A DNA stretch of 33,974 nucleotides from CAYTYZ01 sp964448465 (GCA_964448465.1 CAYUVY010000007.1:1-33974), one strand, 5' to 3'. Counted from the stretch's first letter, positions 1 to 9,270 are shown. The notes: generated by a model from the letters alone, not told the origin. Numbers and translations are program-made.

Positions 1-278
1 AACCTATAGGTTACGAACCGTGTAAAGATCCGGATATTTCGAATATTTGGGTAGCCTGGTTTTTGGCTCAACTTAATGGCAACACGTATTTGTTTGGAGG
101 TTGTACATATGCCTCAAACGGATGGTGTTTGAAACTAAGGAGATCTTGCGTGATGGGAAATAGGGTGATGGAGCTATATCAAGCTTATGAGAGTAATGTA
201 GAGATGGTCCAACTGCCTCAACAATATGGTAACGGAGGGATTGCTTTTGCTGAGATGTCTGCAAGAAATATTAAGTGA
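1..278 (+). CDS. Hypothetical protein, C-terminal part only
   Basis: A reading frame is open from the left edge (first full codon at base 3) and ends at a TGA at 276-278, leaving about 91 C-terminal residues; the start lies outside the window. The visible part has four cysteines and aromatic patches such as NIWVAWFLAQLNG and TYLFGGCTYASNGWC. A start at the TTG at 63 would also be formally possible, but the frame continues upstream without a stop, so truncation by the window edge is simpler. I do not recognise the family. The next gene starts 45 bases downstream with its own -10-like box. Confidence 0.5.
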   Translation, partial: PIGYEPCKDPDISNIWVAWFLAQLNGNTYLFGGCTYASNGWCLKLRRSCVMGNRVMELYQAYESNVEMVQLPQQYGNGGIAFAEMSARNIK

Positions 279-323
279 AGAGAGAGGAATTGAAGGTTTT
301 GGATATATGGGTTAGACTGGAGT

Positions 324-1067
324 ATGAAAATAAACAACTTGGTGCTAAATACGCTAGTAATAATGTTGGCTGTTGCTGGGTTTGCCTATGTTTTTCCTTG
401 GAAAAATATCGAATGGGGCAAGCTAGTACAAATGCCTTTGCAAACAGTGGCAGTCTCGGGTGAGGCTAAAAAGCAAGTTGCCAACCAAATTGCCCAGTTT
501 TCGGCAGGAGTAAATGTGATTAAAGACAAGCGCGAAGAGGCGACTACTGAGATAAATTCCAAAATGACAGATTTGACAGAAAGTTTGAAGAAATTTGGGA
601 TCGTAGAAGCGGATATTAAGACGACAAGTTTAAATTATTACCAAAATCAAGAAGAATATTACGATAATGGAGTGAGAAAATATCGCCCAGGACAGTGGAA
701 TGTGAGTTCGCAGGTGGAAATAAAATTAAGAGAAATTGCTAAGGCCAACGATTTAGCGGCGCTGCTGGCTTCAAGTGGAGCCAACAATGTGTATGGACCA
801 AATTTTATGCTGGATGATACCAAAGAAGAAGAAAAGGAACTGGTAGTGGAGGCAATGACTAACGCCAGAGACAAAGCCGAGGCTTTGGCCAAGGCTAGCG
901 GGCGAAGCCTGGGAAAAGTGATTAGTGTGAGTGAAAGTGGAGCCAACACGGTGTATCCCATGATGTATGCAAAAGCTGATGGGATGGGAGGCGGAGGGGG
1001 ACCATCGCTGGAGCCAGGAAGTGGCATGGTTTACAAAAATTTGAACGTAGTTTTTGAGTTGAAATAA
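324..1067 (+). CDS. SIMPL/DUF541 domain protein (YggE-like), membrane-anchored
   Basis: A 247-residue protein with one hydrophobic N-terminal segment (about residues 5-25) that should act as a signal anchor, placing the rest outside the membrane. The body matches the SIMPL (DUF541, YggE/Bp26) pattern as I know it: a VSGEAKKQVAN start, a region of the type 'TDLTESLKKFGIVEADIKT' followed by TSLNYYQNQEEY, then ARDKAEALAKASGRSLGKV and a closing VVFELK strand. A glycine-rich run (about residues 220-230) precedes the last strand. Members are tied to stress or envelope functions, but the biochemical role is unsettled. The start is supported by TAGACT at 313-318, five bases before the ATG. Confidence 0.8.
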   Translation: MKINNLVLNTLVIMLAVAGFAYVFPWKNIEWGKLVQMPLQTVAVSGEAKKQVANQIAQFSAGVNVIKDKREEATTEINSKMTDLTESLKKFGIVEADIKTTSLNYYQNQEEYYDNGVRKYRPGQWNVSSQVEIKLREIAKANDLAALLASSGANNVYGPNFMLDDTKEEEKELVVEAMTNARDKAEALAKASGRSLGKVISVSESGANTVYPMMYAKADGMGGGGGPSLEPGSGMVYKNLNVVFELK

Positions 1068-1093
1068 ATGGTTATTTGTTATATAATATAGAT

Positions 1094-1288
1094 ATGGCAG
1101 CTATTACACATACAGAAAAATATGTTCCTGGTCAGGTACTATCTGTTAATGCGGATAACGCTGCGACTTTAGATCTTAATAAGAGATTAGAATTGCAACA
1201 GAGACTTGCAAAAGCAGCAGAAGACAAAGAAAAAAGAAAACAGCAAGCAGATGCTGCTACTAAAAAGAGATTCAGTGTATTTGGCTAG
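1094..1288 (+). CDS. Small charged hypothetical protein
   Basis: A 64-residue protein, predicted soluble. The first part (MAAITHTEKYVPGQVLSVNA) is followed by a strongly charged, probably helical stretch rich in Lys, Gln, Ala and Glu (about residues 25-58) and a short KKRFSVFG tail. A longer frame opens at a TTG at 1076, but the ATG at 1094 is preferred because TATAAT (1082-1087) ends six bases before it, the spacing seen at most other starts in the window; the earlier start would lie upstream of that box. I recognise no family. It stands between the SIMPL gene and thymidylate kinase, all on the plus strand. Confidence 0.6.
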   Translation: MAAITHTEKYVPGQVLSVNADNAATLDLNKRLELQQRLAKAAEDKEKRKQQADAATKKRFSVFG

Positions 1289-1312
1289 TTCTGGCTGTGA
1301 TAAACTGGGAGG

Positions 1313-1945
1313 ATGAAGCAGGAAAGAGGAGCACATGTTGTTTTAATGGGTGGGGATGGATGTGGGAAGGGAACTCAAATAAAATTATTGGAAGGATTTT
1401 TTAAAAGATCTGGTAGAGAGGTAATTTGTGTTCAAGAGCCTGATAGACTTGGTTTTTTGGGTCCGCAAATAGATGATGTGTTGTATAAAAGAGCAACTAC
1501 TTCAAAAGAAGCTTTGCAGATTGCATTTACTGCAAATGGAATTGATTTACTAGATAGAACTGTTCGTCCGGCAATATTTGCAGGCATAAATGTATTGGAA
1601 GACAGGGGTAGATTTTGTACAGTTGCTTATGGGGAAGCTGGAGGTATGAATGGAGAGATGTTGTGGTTAATACAAAAAACTTTTGCCTATAGAAATGATT
1701 TATCACCATTTTTTGTATTTATGAAAGTGGATCCAGAAATTGGGCTGGCCAGAGTTGGTAAAAGATCGGAGGAGAAGTCAATTTTTGATGGTCGAGTAGA
1801 TTTTCAAAGAAAGGTTAATGCTGTGTATAGTCGATATTGTTTAGGGGAATTGGCAGACACATCGTGTATTGTGGATGCAAATGGTGGTATTGACGAGACG
1901 CAAGAAAAAATTGTAAAAGAGCTTCAAAGTAGAGGAATAGTATAA
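1313..1945 (+). CDS. tmk: Thymidylate kinase (dTMP kinase)-like
   Basis: Phosphorylates dTMP to dTDP with ATP in DNA precursor synthesis. The 210 residues show a P-loop GGDGCGKGT (13-21), a QEP motif (41-43, the family's base/phosphate contact region), an EDRGRF site (96-101, matching the DR-x motif) and a MKVDPEIGLAR motif near residue 140, matching the LxxDPExAxxR pattern of TMP kinases. The length is usual for the family. TAAACT (1301-1306) ends six bases before the ATG; the GGGAGG right next to the ATG is too close to work as a Shine-Dalgarno sequence. The stop overlaps the -10-like box of glyA, which follows six bases later. The divergent P-loop start (GGDG rather than EGxDG) leaves some doubt about the exact substrate. 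Confidence 0.75.
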   Translation: MKQERGAHVVLMGGDGCGKGTQIKLLEGFFKRSGREVICVQEPDRLGFLGPQIDDVLYKRATTSKEALQIAFTANGIDLLDRTVRPAIFAGINVLEDRGRFCTVAYGEAGGMNGEMLWLIQKTFAYRNDLSPFFVFMKVDPEIGLARVGKRSEEKSIFDGRVDFQRKVNAVYSRYCLGELADTSCIVDANGGIDETQEKIVKELQSRGIV

Positions 1946-1951
1946 TAGTCA

Positions 1952-3115
1952 ATGAATAAAATTCTAGAATGTGTAAGGGAGGAGGAAAAACGGCAAGCTA
2001 CGACGATTCCACTAATAGCTAGTGAGAATTTTGCGTATGACGAGGTCAGGCAGGTGATGGGCAGTGGGTTGATGAATAAATATGCAGAGGGGTATCCGGG
2101 AAAGCGCTATTATCAGGGCAATAAGTTTGTGGATGAGATAGAAACTGAGACGATACGTTTGGCTTGCGAGGTGTTTGGCTTTAAGCATGCCAATGTGCAG
2201 GCTTATTCCGGAAGTCCAGCCAATATGGCGGTGTTAATGGCCTTAGCTACTCCGGGTGAGACCATTGCAGGATTGAAATTATCAGCGGGGGGACATTTGA
2301 CCCACGGACACCCTGGAGTAACTTTTTCGGGAAAATATTTTAAAAGTGTGCAAATTGAGGTTGACACTGAGGGAAAAATTGATAGACAGCAAGCCGAAGA
2401 GTTGATTTTGAAAGAAAAACCCAAGGTAATATTTTTTGGGACGACGTCTTATCCTTGGCAATTAGATTTTGCTTGGATGGGGGAGCTGGCGGATCGGGTT
2501 GGAGCCTATTTGGTAGCAGATATTGCCCATATATCGGCCTTAGTTGCTACAGGATTGCATCCTAATCCGGTGCCCTATGCGCATGTGGTGACCATGACTA
2601 CCCATAAACAACTGCGGGGGCCAAGAGGGGCGATAATTGGCATTACAGAAAAAGGGGTATCCTTCGCTAAAAGCTCCGGAATACTAAACTTGCCACAACT
2701 GATAGACAGGGCGGTTTTTCCGGGACTGCAGGGTGGGCCACATATGGAAACGGTGGCGGGAATTGGAATTTGTTTGCAAAAAGCACAGGAGCCAGAGTTT
2801 AAAACTTACGCCAAAAATATTTTGGAAAATGCAATAATTTTAGCCTCAGAGTTAAAGAAACAAGGACTAAAAGTGTTTGGCACAGAAAATCATTTAATGG
2901 TGGTAGATTGTGGTTTGGGTAAAGGTAAGGAGGTGGCAGTGAAATTGGAAGAAGCGGGGATAGTGGTTAATGCCAATAATATACCTCACGAGCAAGCCAA
3001 ACCTTTTTCGCCCAGTGGCATTAGACTGGGGACGAGTGCAGTGACGACAATGGGAATGGGTAAAAAAGAGATGATAGAGATTGCCAGAAAAATTGCGGGG
3101 GTAATTAAGTCTTGA
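1952..3115 (+). CDS. glyA: Serine hydroxymethyltransferase
   Basis: PLP enzyme that converts serine plus tetrahydrofolate to glycine plus methylene-THF, feeding thymidylate and purine synthesis. The 387 residues carry nearly all family landmarks: LIASENFAYDEVRQ at the N-terminus, NKYAEGYPGKRYYQGN, the DIAHISALVATGLHPNP segment, and TMTTHKQLRGPRGA with the PLP lysine at K219. The FPGLQGGPHM and LGTSAVTTMGMG motifs are also present. At 387 residues it is somewhat shorter than the usual 410-420, mainly at the C-terminal end. It lies six bases after tmk, which fits a thymidylate supply pair, but it also has its own TATAAT (1941-1946) five bases before the ATG. Confidence 0.95.
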   Translation: MNKILECVREEEKRQATTIPLIASENFAYDEVRQVMGSGLMNKYAEGYPGKRYYQGNKFVDEIETETIRLACEVFGFKHANVQAYSGSPANMAVLMALATPGETIAGLKLSAGGHLTHGHPGVTFSGKYFKSVQIEVDTEGKIDRQQAEELILKEKPKVIFFGTTSYPWQLDFAWMGELADRVGAYLVADIAHISALVATGLHPNPVPYAHVVTMTTHKQLRGPRGAIIGITEKGVSFAKSSGILNLPQLIDRAVFPGLQGGPHMETVAGIGICLQKAQEPEFKTYAKNILENAIILASELKKQGLKVFGTENHLMVVDCGLGKGKEVAVKLEEAGIVVNANNIPHEQAKPFSPSGIRLGTSAVTTMGMGKKEMIEIARKIAGVIKS

Positions 3116-3138
3116 GGTATTTTGATATAGTAAATGTG

Positions 3139-4116
3139 CTATTTTGAGCTATTGTGGTGCATGATGCGCTTTAAGATCTCGGTAAAATTGATGTCGTACA
3201 TGTTGAGAATATTACCGATAGGAGAATTGCCCTTGGGCCCCATGGAAGTGTTGGGGTTGCAGTCGACAAGATAATGTCGACCTGAGCCATCTAGACGCAT
3301 ATCAAACTTGACATAACTGTTGATGCGCAGGATTTCCATACACTTTTTTAGTTGGTCTTTGACGGCACTAGGCAGAATATGTTTGGTATAAACAAATTCG
3401 TAGTCTTCCATCCAGTTTTGGTTAAAAGTGGTGATGCCATAATGATTGCCCTTGCGCTTAAAATGTTTTTGGGCGGCATAGACTTTGGTCAGACCATTTG
3501 AAAGCATTATTACTTCAATTTCCTTGCCGGCAATAAATTCTTCGGCCAAGACTGGTTGGTGATAGGTAGTAATTAAAAATTTAACGCGCTTTTTTAAGTC
3601 ACGCAAATTGTGACTAACAGCGGTGTCACCCATTTCCAGGGAACCATGATATTCGTTTAACTTGGTAATTATCGGGAAATCCATGTTTTCGTCCAGGTCA
3701 TCATTAACGTCTTTAAAGAGCTGATATTTAGGGGTGGTAATACCATAGTTCCAGAGTAAATTTTTGGTAAGAAACTTGTTACAACAAATGGTTAGGCCTT
3801 CGGTGGAGGTGCCGGTGTAGGGGATTTGCATTAAATCTAGGGTGCCGGTGATGGTGGTGCAGAGAGTTTCTTTACCAAAGACAGTATCGACAAGATTGAT
3901 CACCAGGTTAGGCTTGAGGGTGGCAATTTTGGCGATACTTTGTTGGTTGCCAGGGAGAATATGACAGTGTATACCTAGCTTTTCTAGGTGATCCCTAATT
4001 ATTTTGGCCCGGTCGATAACCTCTATTTCAGAATAATAGGCCTGAATGGTCGGAAAGTATTTTCGCTTAGCATCGGAGTAGAGAATTACAACTTTTTTAG
4101 GAAGTGGCCAATTCAT
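3139..4116 (-). CDS. D-alanine-D-alanine ligase-like ATP-grasp enzyme
   Basis: A 325-residue ATP-grasp protein. Family features visible are a Rossmann-like N-terminal third, MQIPYTGTSTEGLTICCNK in the centre (compare the PYTGS/T-x-x-A-S-x-x-x-x-x-K motif of Ddl), the LAEEFIAGKEIEV strand pair, and the metal-binding end KFDMRLDGSGRHYLVDCNPN followed by SMGPKGNSPIG. In Ddl the corresponding end is DxRxxxxGxxxxxExNxxPG; here the glutamate is replaced by D in VDCNPN. It probably ligates an amino acid or peptide in wall synthesis, but D-Ala specificity cannot be claimed. It is convergent with glyA and divergent from galE; TATACA lies five bases before the ATG. Confidence 0.7.
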   Translation of the reverse strand: MNWPLPKKVVILYSDAKRKYFPTIQAYYSEIEVIDRAKIIRDHLEKLGIHCHILPGNQQSIAKIATLKPNLVINLVDTVFGKETLCTTITGTLDLMQIPYTGTSTEGLTICCNKFLTKNLLWNYGITTPKYQLFKDVNDDLDENMDFPIITKLNEYHGSLEMGDTAVSHNLRDLKKRVKFLITTYHQPVLAEEFIAGKEIEVIMLSNGLTKVYAAQKHFKRKGNHYGITTFNQNWMEDYEFVYTKHILPSAVKDQLKKCMEILRINSYVKFDMRLDGSGRHYLVDCNPNTSMGPKGNSPIGNILNMYDINFTEILKRIMHHNSSK

Positions 4117-4162
4117 AACTATGTATATATAATCTTAATTATTACTGGTTGTAAATAGTCTA

Positions 4163-5164
4163 ATGAAAAAAACAATAATTGTCACAGGGGGAGCCGGTTA
4201 TATTGGTAGCCAGGTGGTGCGAAAATTGGCGGAAAGTGGGGAATTTTTAGTAGTGATAGTGGATAATTTAAGTACAGGGTACCAAAAGGCAGTAGATATT
4301 TTAAAAAACAAATTTAAAGAAGAAGTGGTGCTGGAACAAGTGGACATGTTGGATCAAGAAGGGTTGAATAAGGTATTTGAAAAATACAAACCAGAGGCGG
4401 TAATACAAATGGCGGCGAAATTAATTGTAGACGAGTCCAATCGGCAACCCTTAGATTATTTTGAAAACAATGTGGGTGGGGTGGTGAAAGTTTTGCGGGC
4501 TATGGAAAAAGTGGGTTGCAAGCATATAGTCTTTTCGTCAACTGCGGCGGTGTATGGGCAAACAGAATATTTACCATTGGACGAAAAACACCCCGTAGAT
4601 CCGTTAAATCCGTATGGTTATTCTAAGTACACATCAGAAAAATTGATTGGTTATCAGGCAAAGGCCAAAGAAATTAGCTACGTAATTTTTCGCTATTTTA
4701 ACGTCTGTGGGGCCAGTTCGGATGGGCTTCTAGGTAGCATGAACCCCAAGCCCTCACACCTGTTGCCTAGCGTGGTTAAGGGGGCCATGGGCTTATCGGA
4801 ATTTAACTTGACCTGTCCGATAGTAGAGACGGCTGACGGTTCGCCAATTCGCGACTATGTAAACGTAGAGGATTTGGCCAGTGCGCACTTGCTGGCTCTT
4901 AAATATTTGCTAAATGGGGGAGCTAGTGAACAAATTAATTTGGGAACAGCCAAGGGTTATTCGGTGCTAGAAATTGTCGGTGCTGTAGAAAAGTTTTTGG
5001 GAGTAAAAATTGAGCGCAAGCGAGCAGAGCCCAGAGCAGGGGAGGCCCCAGCTTTGTATACTTCCAACGAAAAGGCTAAAAAAGTGCTAGGTTGGACACC
5101 TACTAAGACTTTGGAAGATTCGATTAAGAGTTTGGTGGAGTGGTACGGGAAAGAGAAAAAATAA
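4163..5164 (+). CDS. galE: UDP-glucose 4-epimerase
   Basis: An extended SDR enzyme that interconverts UDP-glucose and UDP-galactose (or the N-acetyl forms) for surface glycans. The 333 residues show the NAD motif GGAGYIGS (9-16), VDNLSTGYQKA, SSTAAVYGQTEYLP with the catalytic serine/threonine, and the YxxxK pair Y151/K155. FRYFNVCGA and the late NLGTAKGYSVLE segment are typical of GalE. The start is the ATG after GTAAATA, a TA-rich box with five-base spacing. Its last 41 bases overlap the end of the large membrane protein gene on the other strand. Neighbouring glycosyltransferases suggest a role in exported polysaccharide supply. Confidence 0.9.
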   Translation: MKKTIIVTGGAGYIGSQVVRKLAESGEFLVVIVDNLSTGYQKAVDILKNKFKEEVVLEQVDMLDQEGLNKVFEKYKPEAVIQMAAKLIVDESNRQPLDYFENNVGGVVKVLRAMEKVGCKHIVFSSTAAVYGQTEYLPLDEKHPVDPLNPYGYSKYTSEKLIGYQAKAKEISYVIFRYFNVCGASSDGLLGSMNPKPSHLLPSVVKGAMGLSEFNLTCPIVETADGSPIRDYVNVEDLASAHLLALKYLLNGGASEQINLGTAKGYSVLEIVGAVEKFLGVKIERKRAEPRAGEAPALYTSNEKAKKVLGWTPTKTLEDSIKSLVEWYGKEKK

Positions 5165-7670
5165 AGTAGCCAAAGGTGAGTATAATTAGACCGAAGCCTA
5201 GGTATTCTAAAATTTGGGGCCAGAAGAAGATATAAATGGTGGATCCTGAAACCAGTTCAGGATGACGTGAATCAGGAAGTTTCCAGGCGTTGGCCCAAGA
5301 GTTGGCCAGAAGGTGAGGAGAGAGGAGTTGAATATTGCTGGGAGAAATGGAGAGGGCTAGCCAGCCTGGAGAATAGGATTGATATAGGTAGACATATTTG
5401 TCAGGATCTAGTAAGTACGGAGGAGTGGTGGTGGGTGTGTAGGCATATAACTCGATTTGTTGAAGTTGATTTTGGCTACCAAAATTGGCTACTGCTATTG
5501 AGTCTAAAGATAGTTCATATCCTGATTGAGAATCAAGAGTAGGAACAAAATAATAATCCCAATTGAAATTGGTAAATTTAGTTGTTTGGTGATAAAGAGT
5601 GCAAATTTGATTGTAGGAGTTTTTGAGACAAATACGCAAAGGTAAGCCGGAGATGTATTTTGATTTTATTGCTAGTAAATAACTTTGAGAGTGGGGAGTG
5701 TTGGCAAATTCGACTTTCAGACCTTGCTTTTTCTGAATATCACTGTTGATTGTTAAGTGTTCTTGGTTTTGGCTGAGTGCTAGACTGGGATTGGAAGTGG
5801 ACAGTTGTTTGGCAGAAAAAGAATAGAGAGGGGTAGTTGGGTTATCTGGCTTGGTGGTCAAATGTATTGGTAAGATCGCGTTGTTGACAGAAGTAGTGGT
5901 GTTCAGTTTTGTTAGCTCGTAGAGCTGAATTGACCCAAAGTTTGGTAGTTTTTTGAGTTGATTTTGTAAGACTAGTTGATCTAGTATTTCTTGAGTTTGT
6001 GGTTTAAATAAAATAGAGCTACTGTTTTTACTGTCGGTGGTAATTATCGATTGGTCCCAAAGTAAATACTTTACTTGATATTTCTCTAAACTTAAGAGGA
6101 GTTTTTGGGGATCTTGAGAATAAAGAGAATTAAAAAATTTAGAATAAGATTGTTCGTTTTGGGGACTCCAGCGATCAAAGTCGCGATCCAAAACACTTTG
6201 TTTAAGTCCAAACCAAAGGAAGCCGGAACCTTGGTAACCCCAATTATGGTAGACCCAGCCAGTGCTTTCGTGGAGGGGTAAGGTAAGAATGCGGCCTGGA
6301 GTTTGTTGGTTTAGGTAATTATAAAGTTGAAAATAGCTTTCGGGAATACTTTGACGTACCAAGGGATGAATAAGTTGACCTTGAAAATAGGGATAAGAAA
6401 AATAAATTAGGAGTAGAGAGACTAAGCCAACAAAATATTTTTTGGTAAGATGAAAATGGGAGAGTAAAAAATGCAAGCTGTAGGTAGTAAAAATGGCCCA
6501 AGTAAAGACGGTGGCCACGCTTAATTTGCTAAAACTGAAGCGCAAAACTTCCCCCAAAAAGGGAAGGCTAAGAAGTACATCGAAAAAATAACGAAAAGGT
6601 GATGTGTTGTTGAGCAAGAGAGCAAGACAAACTAAATAAATTGGGGCAAAAGAAAAGACTTGGTGATTTTTTTCTAGGAAAGATAAAATAATTCCCAAAA
6701 GAGACAAAGTAAAAAGGGAGGTGGCCAAAATAATAAAGAGGGGGTTGGCAAGGTGTTGATCCCAAGACAAAGTTAAGGGGACTACGTGTTTGCTGGGAAT
6801 GTTGTAGATTTCCCAATTGAAATAAAAGCCTTTGAGAAAGGAAGTGTCCAGTAGGTTACCCGTGCTGCGATTGGCTAAAAGGAACTCTGGCGTGTGAAGC
6901 TGGTTGTTGAGATTCTTAATAGGAATTTGGCTTTGGGTAAAAGCATAATATAGATTGGGTAAGAGCCAGAAGGAATTGGTGAGTAAAATTAGGGTGGTTA
7001 GCTGGAAAATTAGGCGTAATTTTGATTTTAGAATAAAGTGGTAGGATAGGCAAAAAAGTAGCCAGAAGAGAAAAAATGTGTACCAGAGATGAGCGGCATA
7101 GGCTTGGGGGGTGGCCAGAAGATTGGCTAGAGCAAATAGAAAGATGAAAAATTTTTTTGGAGACCTGACACTAAGAATTTGGATAGTTAGCAAAAAGACC
7201 CAAGGTAAAAAGGCCCATTGGGTGGGAAACATTTCAAAAGGGACAAGAAATTGTTGAAGGGTGCCAAGATTAAAAAGATAAAGACAGGCTCCCAAAAAGG
7301 CAATGGTGGGCTGTTTAAAAAGTTTTTGGACAAGGAAATAAAAACCAAAGGTGCCAAGATAAAGACAAAGAAATACATAGGAGTAACGAAGAAAATTTAG
7401 GGGTAAAAAAAAGTGTTCTAGCCATAAAAAAGTGACTCGGGGTAAGTCGGACATGTGGGAATGGCCAGCTACGGCTCCTAAACCCTGCTCAGGGCGCCAA
7501 ACACCGTGGACTAAACGCTGAAAATTGACTGGAAAATTAAATTCCGGGTGAAGGGTGTCCCAGCCAGTGAGAAAGGTGTGAGGAGAGTAGTTGGCAAGAC
7601 AAATTAAGGTGAGAAGGGTAAATAGGATTAGAAGATAAAAGTTAGTTTTTAGAATTTTGAAAAAGCCCAC
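5124..7670 (-). CDS. Large polytopic membrane protein, YfhO/GT-C-like
   Basis: An 848-residue protein with an N-terminal membrane part (about ten to twelve hydrophobic segments within residues 8-435), then a mostly polar, probably extracytoplasmic domain (about 440-790), and one more hydrophobic segment near residues 815-840. The layout resembles YfhO and related GT-C glycosyltransferases, with an acidic position after the first helix (TGWDTLHPEF). I cannot name the sugar or acceptor. The GTG start is chosen because TATAAT (7676-7681) ends five bases before it. A palindrome at 5243-5263 is translated in-frame as RHPELVSGST at about residues 803-812 and looks like an insertion. Its 3' end overlaps galE tail to tail. 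Confidence 0.7.
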   Translation of the reverse strand: MGFFKILKTNFYLLILFTLLTLICLANYSPHTFLTGWDTLHPEFNFPVNFQRLVHGVWRPEQGLGAVAGHSHMSDLPRVTFLWLEHFFLPLNFLRYSYVFLCLYLGTFGFYFLVQKLFKQPTIAFLGACLYLFNLGTLQQFLVPFEMFPTQWAFLPWVFLLTIQILSVRSPKKFFIFLFALANLLATPQAYAAHLWYTFFLFWLLFCLSYHFILKSKLRLIFQLTTLILLTNSFWLLPNLYYAFTQSQIPIKNLNNQLHTPEFLLANRSTGNLLDTSFLKGFYFNWEIYNIPSKHVVPLTLSWDQHLANPLFIILATSLFTLSLLGIILSFLEKNHQVFSFAPIYLVCLALLLNNTSPFRYFFDVLLSLPFLGEVLRFSFSKLSVATVFTWAIFTTYSLHFLLSHFHLTKKYFVGLVSLLLIYFSYPYFQGQLIHPLVRQSIPESYFQLYNYLNQQTPGRILTLPLHESTGWVYHNWGYQGSGFLWFGLKQSVLDRDFDRWSPQNEQSYSKFFNSLYSQDPQKLLLSLEKYQVKYLLWDQSIITTDSKNSSSILFKPQTQEILDQLVLQNQLKKLPNFGSIQLYELTKLNTTTSVNNAILPIHLTTKPDNPTTPLYSFSAKQLSTSNPSLALSQNQEHLTINSDIQKKQGLKVEFANTPHSQSYLLAIKSKYISGLPLRICLKNSYNQICTLYHQTTKFTNFNWDYYFVPTLDSQSGYELSLDSIAVANFGSQNQLQQIELYAYTPTTTPPYLLDPDKYVYLYQSYSPGWLALSISPSNIQLLSPHLLANSWANAWKLPDSRHPELVSGSTIYIFFWPQILEYLGFGLIILTFGYFIFSLSRTTPPNS
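5243..5263. repeat. Palindromic element inside a coding gene
   Basis: Perfect inverted repeat: ATCCTGAA, loop of five bases, TTCAGGAT. On the minus strand it is read in-frame as the peptide RHPELVSGS just before the last membrane segment of the YfhO-like protein. From memory, this peptide and the underlying palindrome recur in many unrelated bacterial genomes, between and within genes; I could not check that here. Confidence 0.7.
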
Positions 7671-7701
7671 ACTTAATTATAGCCTAGTGATAGACTAGTT
7701 T

Positions 7702-9270
7702 ATGTTTAAAGATAAGCGATTTTGGCTGATGATTTTGGGTTTGTTTTTGGTTATAGCAAATGTGGCTTGGGTGGTGATGGATACGACGCCACCAGCTTGG
7801 GATCAGGCAGCCCACATTCGGAGTGTGGTGATGTGGAATCAGTACTATTCTGGAGAGAAAAATTTACTGGAAACAATTCGTAGCAATGGGGGCTATCCGC
7901 CTTTGGTATACACTGTGACTGGTTTATTTACTAAGCTGGGCTGGCTGGGGGTAGATCAAATCTCCTTGTGGGGGACAGTATTTTTGGTGATTAGTGTGGT
8001 GGGTGTTTATGTTTTGGGCGGAATTTATAGTGCATTCTTTTTTAGCTTTATACCGATTATTGCGGATTATTCTAGAACTTTTACTTTGGATATGCCGATT
8101 ATGGCGATGGTGATTTGGGGATATTATTTTTGGAGAAAGTCTGACGACTTTCAAAAGCAAAAGTGGAATATGGCTTGGTGTTTGATGCTGGTCTTGGCCA
8201 GTTTGACTAAGTTGAATGGGTTTTTATATTTCGTACCAATGGTACTTTATTCTTTGCTAATTATTTTGAAGCAAAAAAAGTACAAAAGAATGGGTACTTT
8301 GATTTTGTTAGGTGTGGCTTGGTTGATGGCAGTGGGTTGGTGGTGGCTTCTAAATTGGGCAAATATTAAAGACTATGTTTTGGGTTTGGCGGGGCAAGGG
8401 GAACCGCTTACGGATCCACAAAATTTATTATCGCTGACTACTTGGTTTCACTACACAAGACTGTTGGTGTTACACCAGTTTACTCCAATCTTGAGCTTAA
8501 TTTGGCTGGGAGTTGTTGTTTTTGTGCTAAGAAAAAAAACTGGCTTGGGAAGGTTGGTATTTTATTGGCTAATGGTTTACTTAGTCTTTACAGTTTTAAA
8601 AAATAAAGAATATCGCTTTACTATGCCGGCTCTGTTTGTGCTGGCTATTTGGTTTGGAAAGGGAATAGGGAGACTTAAGAAGATTGGTCTTAAACCTGTC
8701 TGGGTTATTTTATGTTTATTGATATTTGGCTATGAAATATTTTTTTGGTGGGAAAATTCTTTTAGTTATCCATTTAAAAAACCAGTGTTGTGGAGTATAA
8801 ATTTGCTGGGATTGGGGGAAACTGACCTGCTTGGGTTGACAAACTATCCGCTGCGTTCTTATCATCAAGATTTTTGGCCCCAAGTGGCTATCTTGAGCGA
8901 TTTGGTAAAACAAAAAAGTGAATTGAGGCAGGATTTTGTACACACTTTGGTGTTAATTAATCTGGAAGAAGTAAATGATAATAATTTGGGGATGTACAAA
9001 GAGCTGTATGGAGCAAAAGGCGTGGAGTTTGGCTCGGTGGGGAGTAGGGCTGAGTTTAAATCTGAGGATGAAATCTTGGCTTTGGTCTCGAATTTTGATT
9101 TTATTTTGGTACCGGAGTTAAAGATGGAGCCAGCGCCGTATTATGGAATTAATTTAAAGGCTTACAAACAAGCGATAGCTTGGGTATGGAGGAATGAAAA
9201 GATGTGGACCAAGGTAGGGGAGTATGGGGCTTGGGGAAAGAAGTTGACTTTATTTGCAACTAGAAAATAA
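7702..9270 (+). CDS. GT-C (GT39/ArnT-like) membrane glycosyltransferase
   Basis: A 522-residue membrane protein with about ten hydrophobic segments up to residue 350 and a polar C-terminal part. The first extracytoplasmic loop contains PPAWDQAAHIRSV, matching the acidic catalytic-loop motif of the PMT/ArnT superfamily (DE or DQ plus H), which uses polyprenyl-phosphate sugars as donors. NGGYPPLVYTV follows in the same loop, as is common in the family. The specific sugar and acceptor are not predictable. Start: TAGACT (7691-7696) five bases before the ATG; it is divergent from the YfhO-like gene with only 31 bases between them. The stop lies in the A-rich side of the terminator of the facing lipoprotein gene. 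Confidence 0.75.
   Translation: MFKDKRFWLMILGLFLVIANVAWVVMDTTPPAWDQAAHIRSVVMWNQYYSGEKNLLETIRSNGGYPPLVYTVTGLFTKLGWLGVDQISLWGTVFLVISVVGVYVLGGIYSAFFFSFIPIIADYSRTFTLDMPIMAMVIWGYYFWRKSDDFQKQKWNMAWCLMLVLASLTKLNGFLYFVPMVLYSLLIILKQKKYKRMGTLILLGVAWLMAVGWWWLLNWANIKDYVLGLAGQGEPLTDPQNLLSLTTWFHYTRLLVLHQFTPILSLIWLGVVVFVLRKKTGLGRLVFYWLMVYLVFTVLKNKEYRFTMPALFVLAIWFGKGIGRLKKIGLKPVWVILCLLIFGYEIFFWWENSFSYPFKKPVLWSINLLGLGETDLLGLTNYPLRSYHQDFWPQVAILSDLVKQKSELRQDFVHTLVLINLEEVNDNNLGMYKELYGAKGVEFGSVGSRAEFKSEDEILALVSNFDFILVPELKMEPAPYYGINLKAYKQAIAWVWRNEKMWTKVGEYGAWGKKLTLFATRK

Noticed and set aside
1307..1312. GGGAGG in front of tmk as a Shine-Dalgarno site
   Set aside because: It touches the ATG with no spacer; a working site needs about five to nine bases. 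TAAACT at six-base spacing explains the start better.
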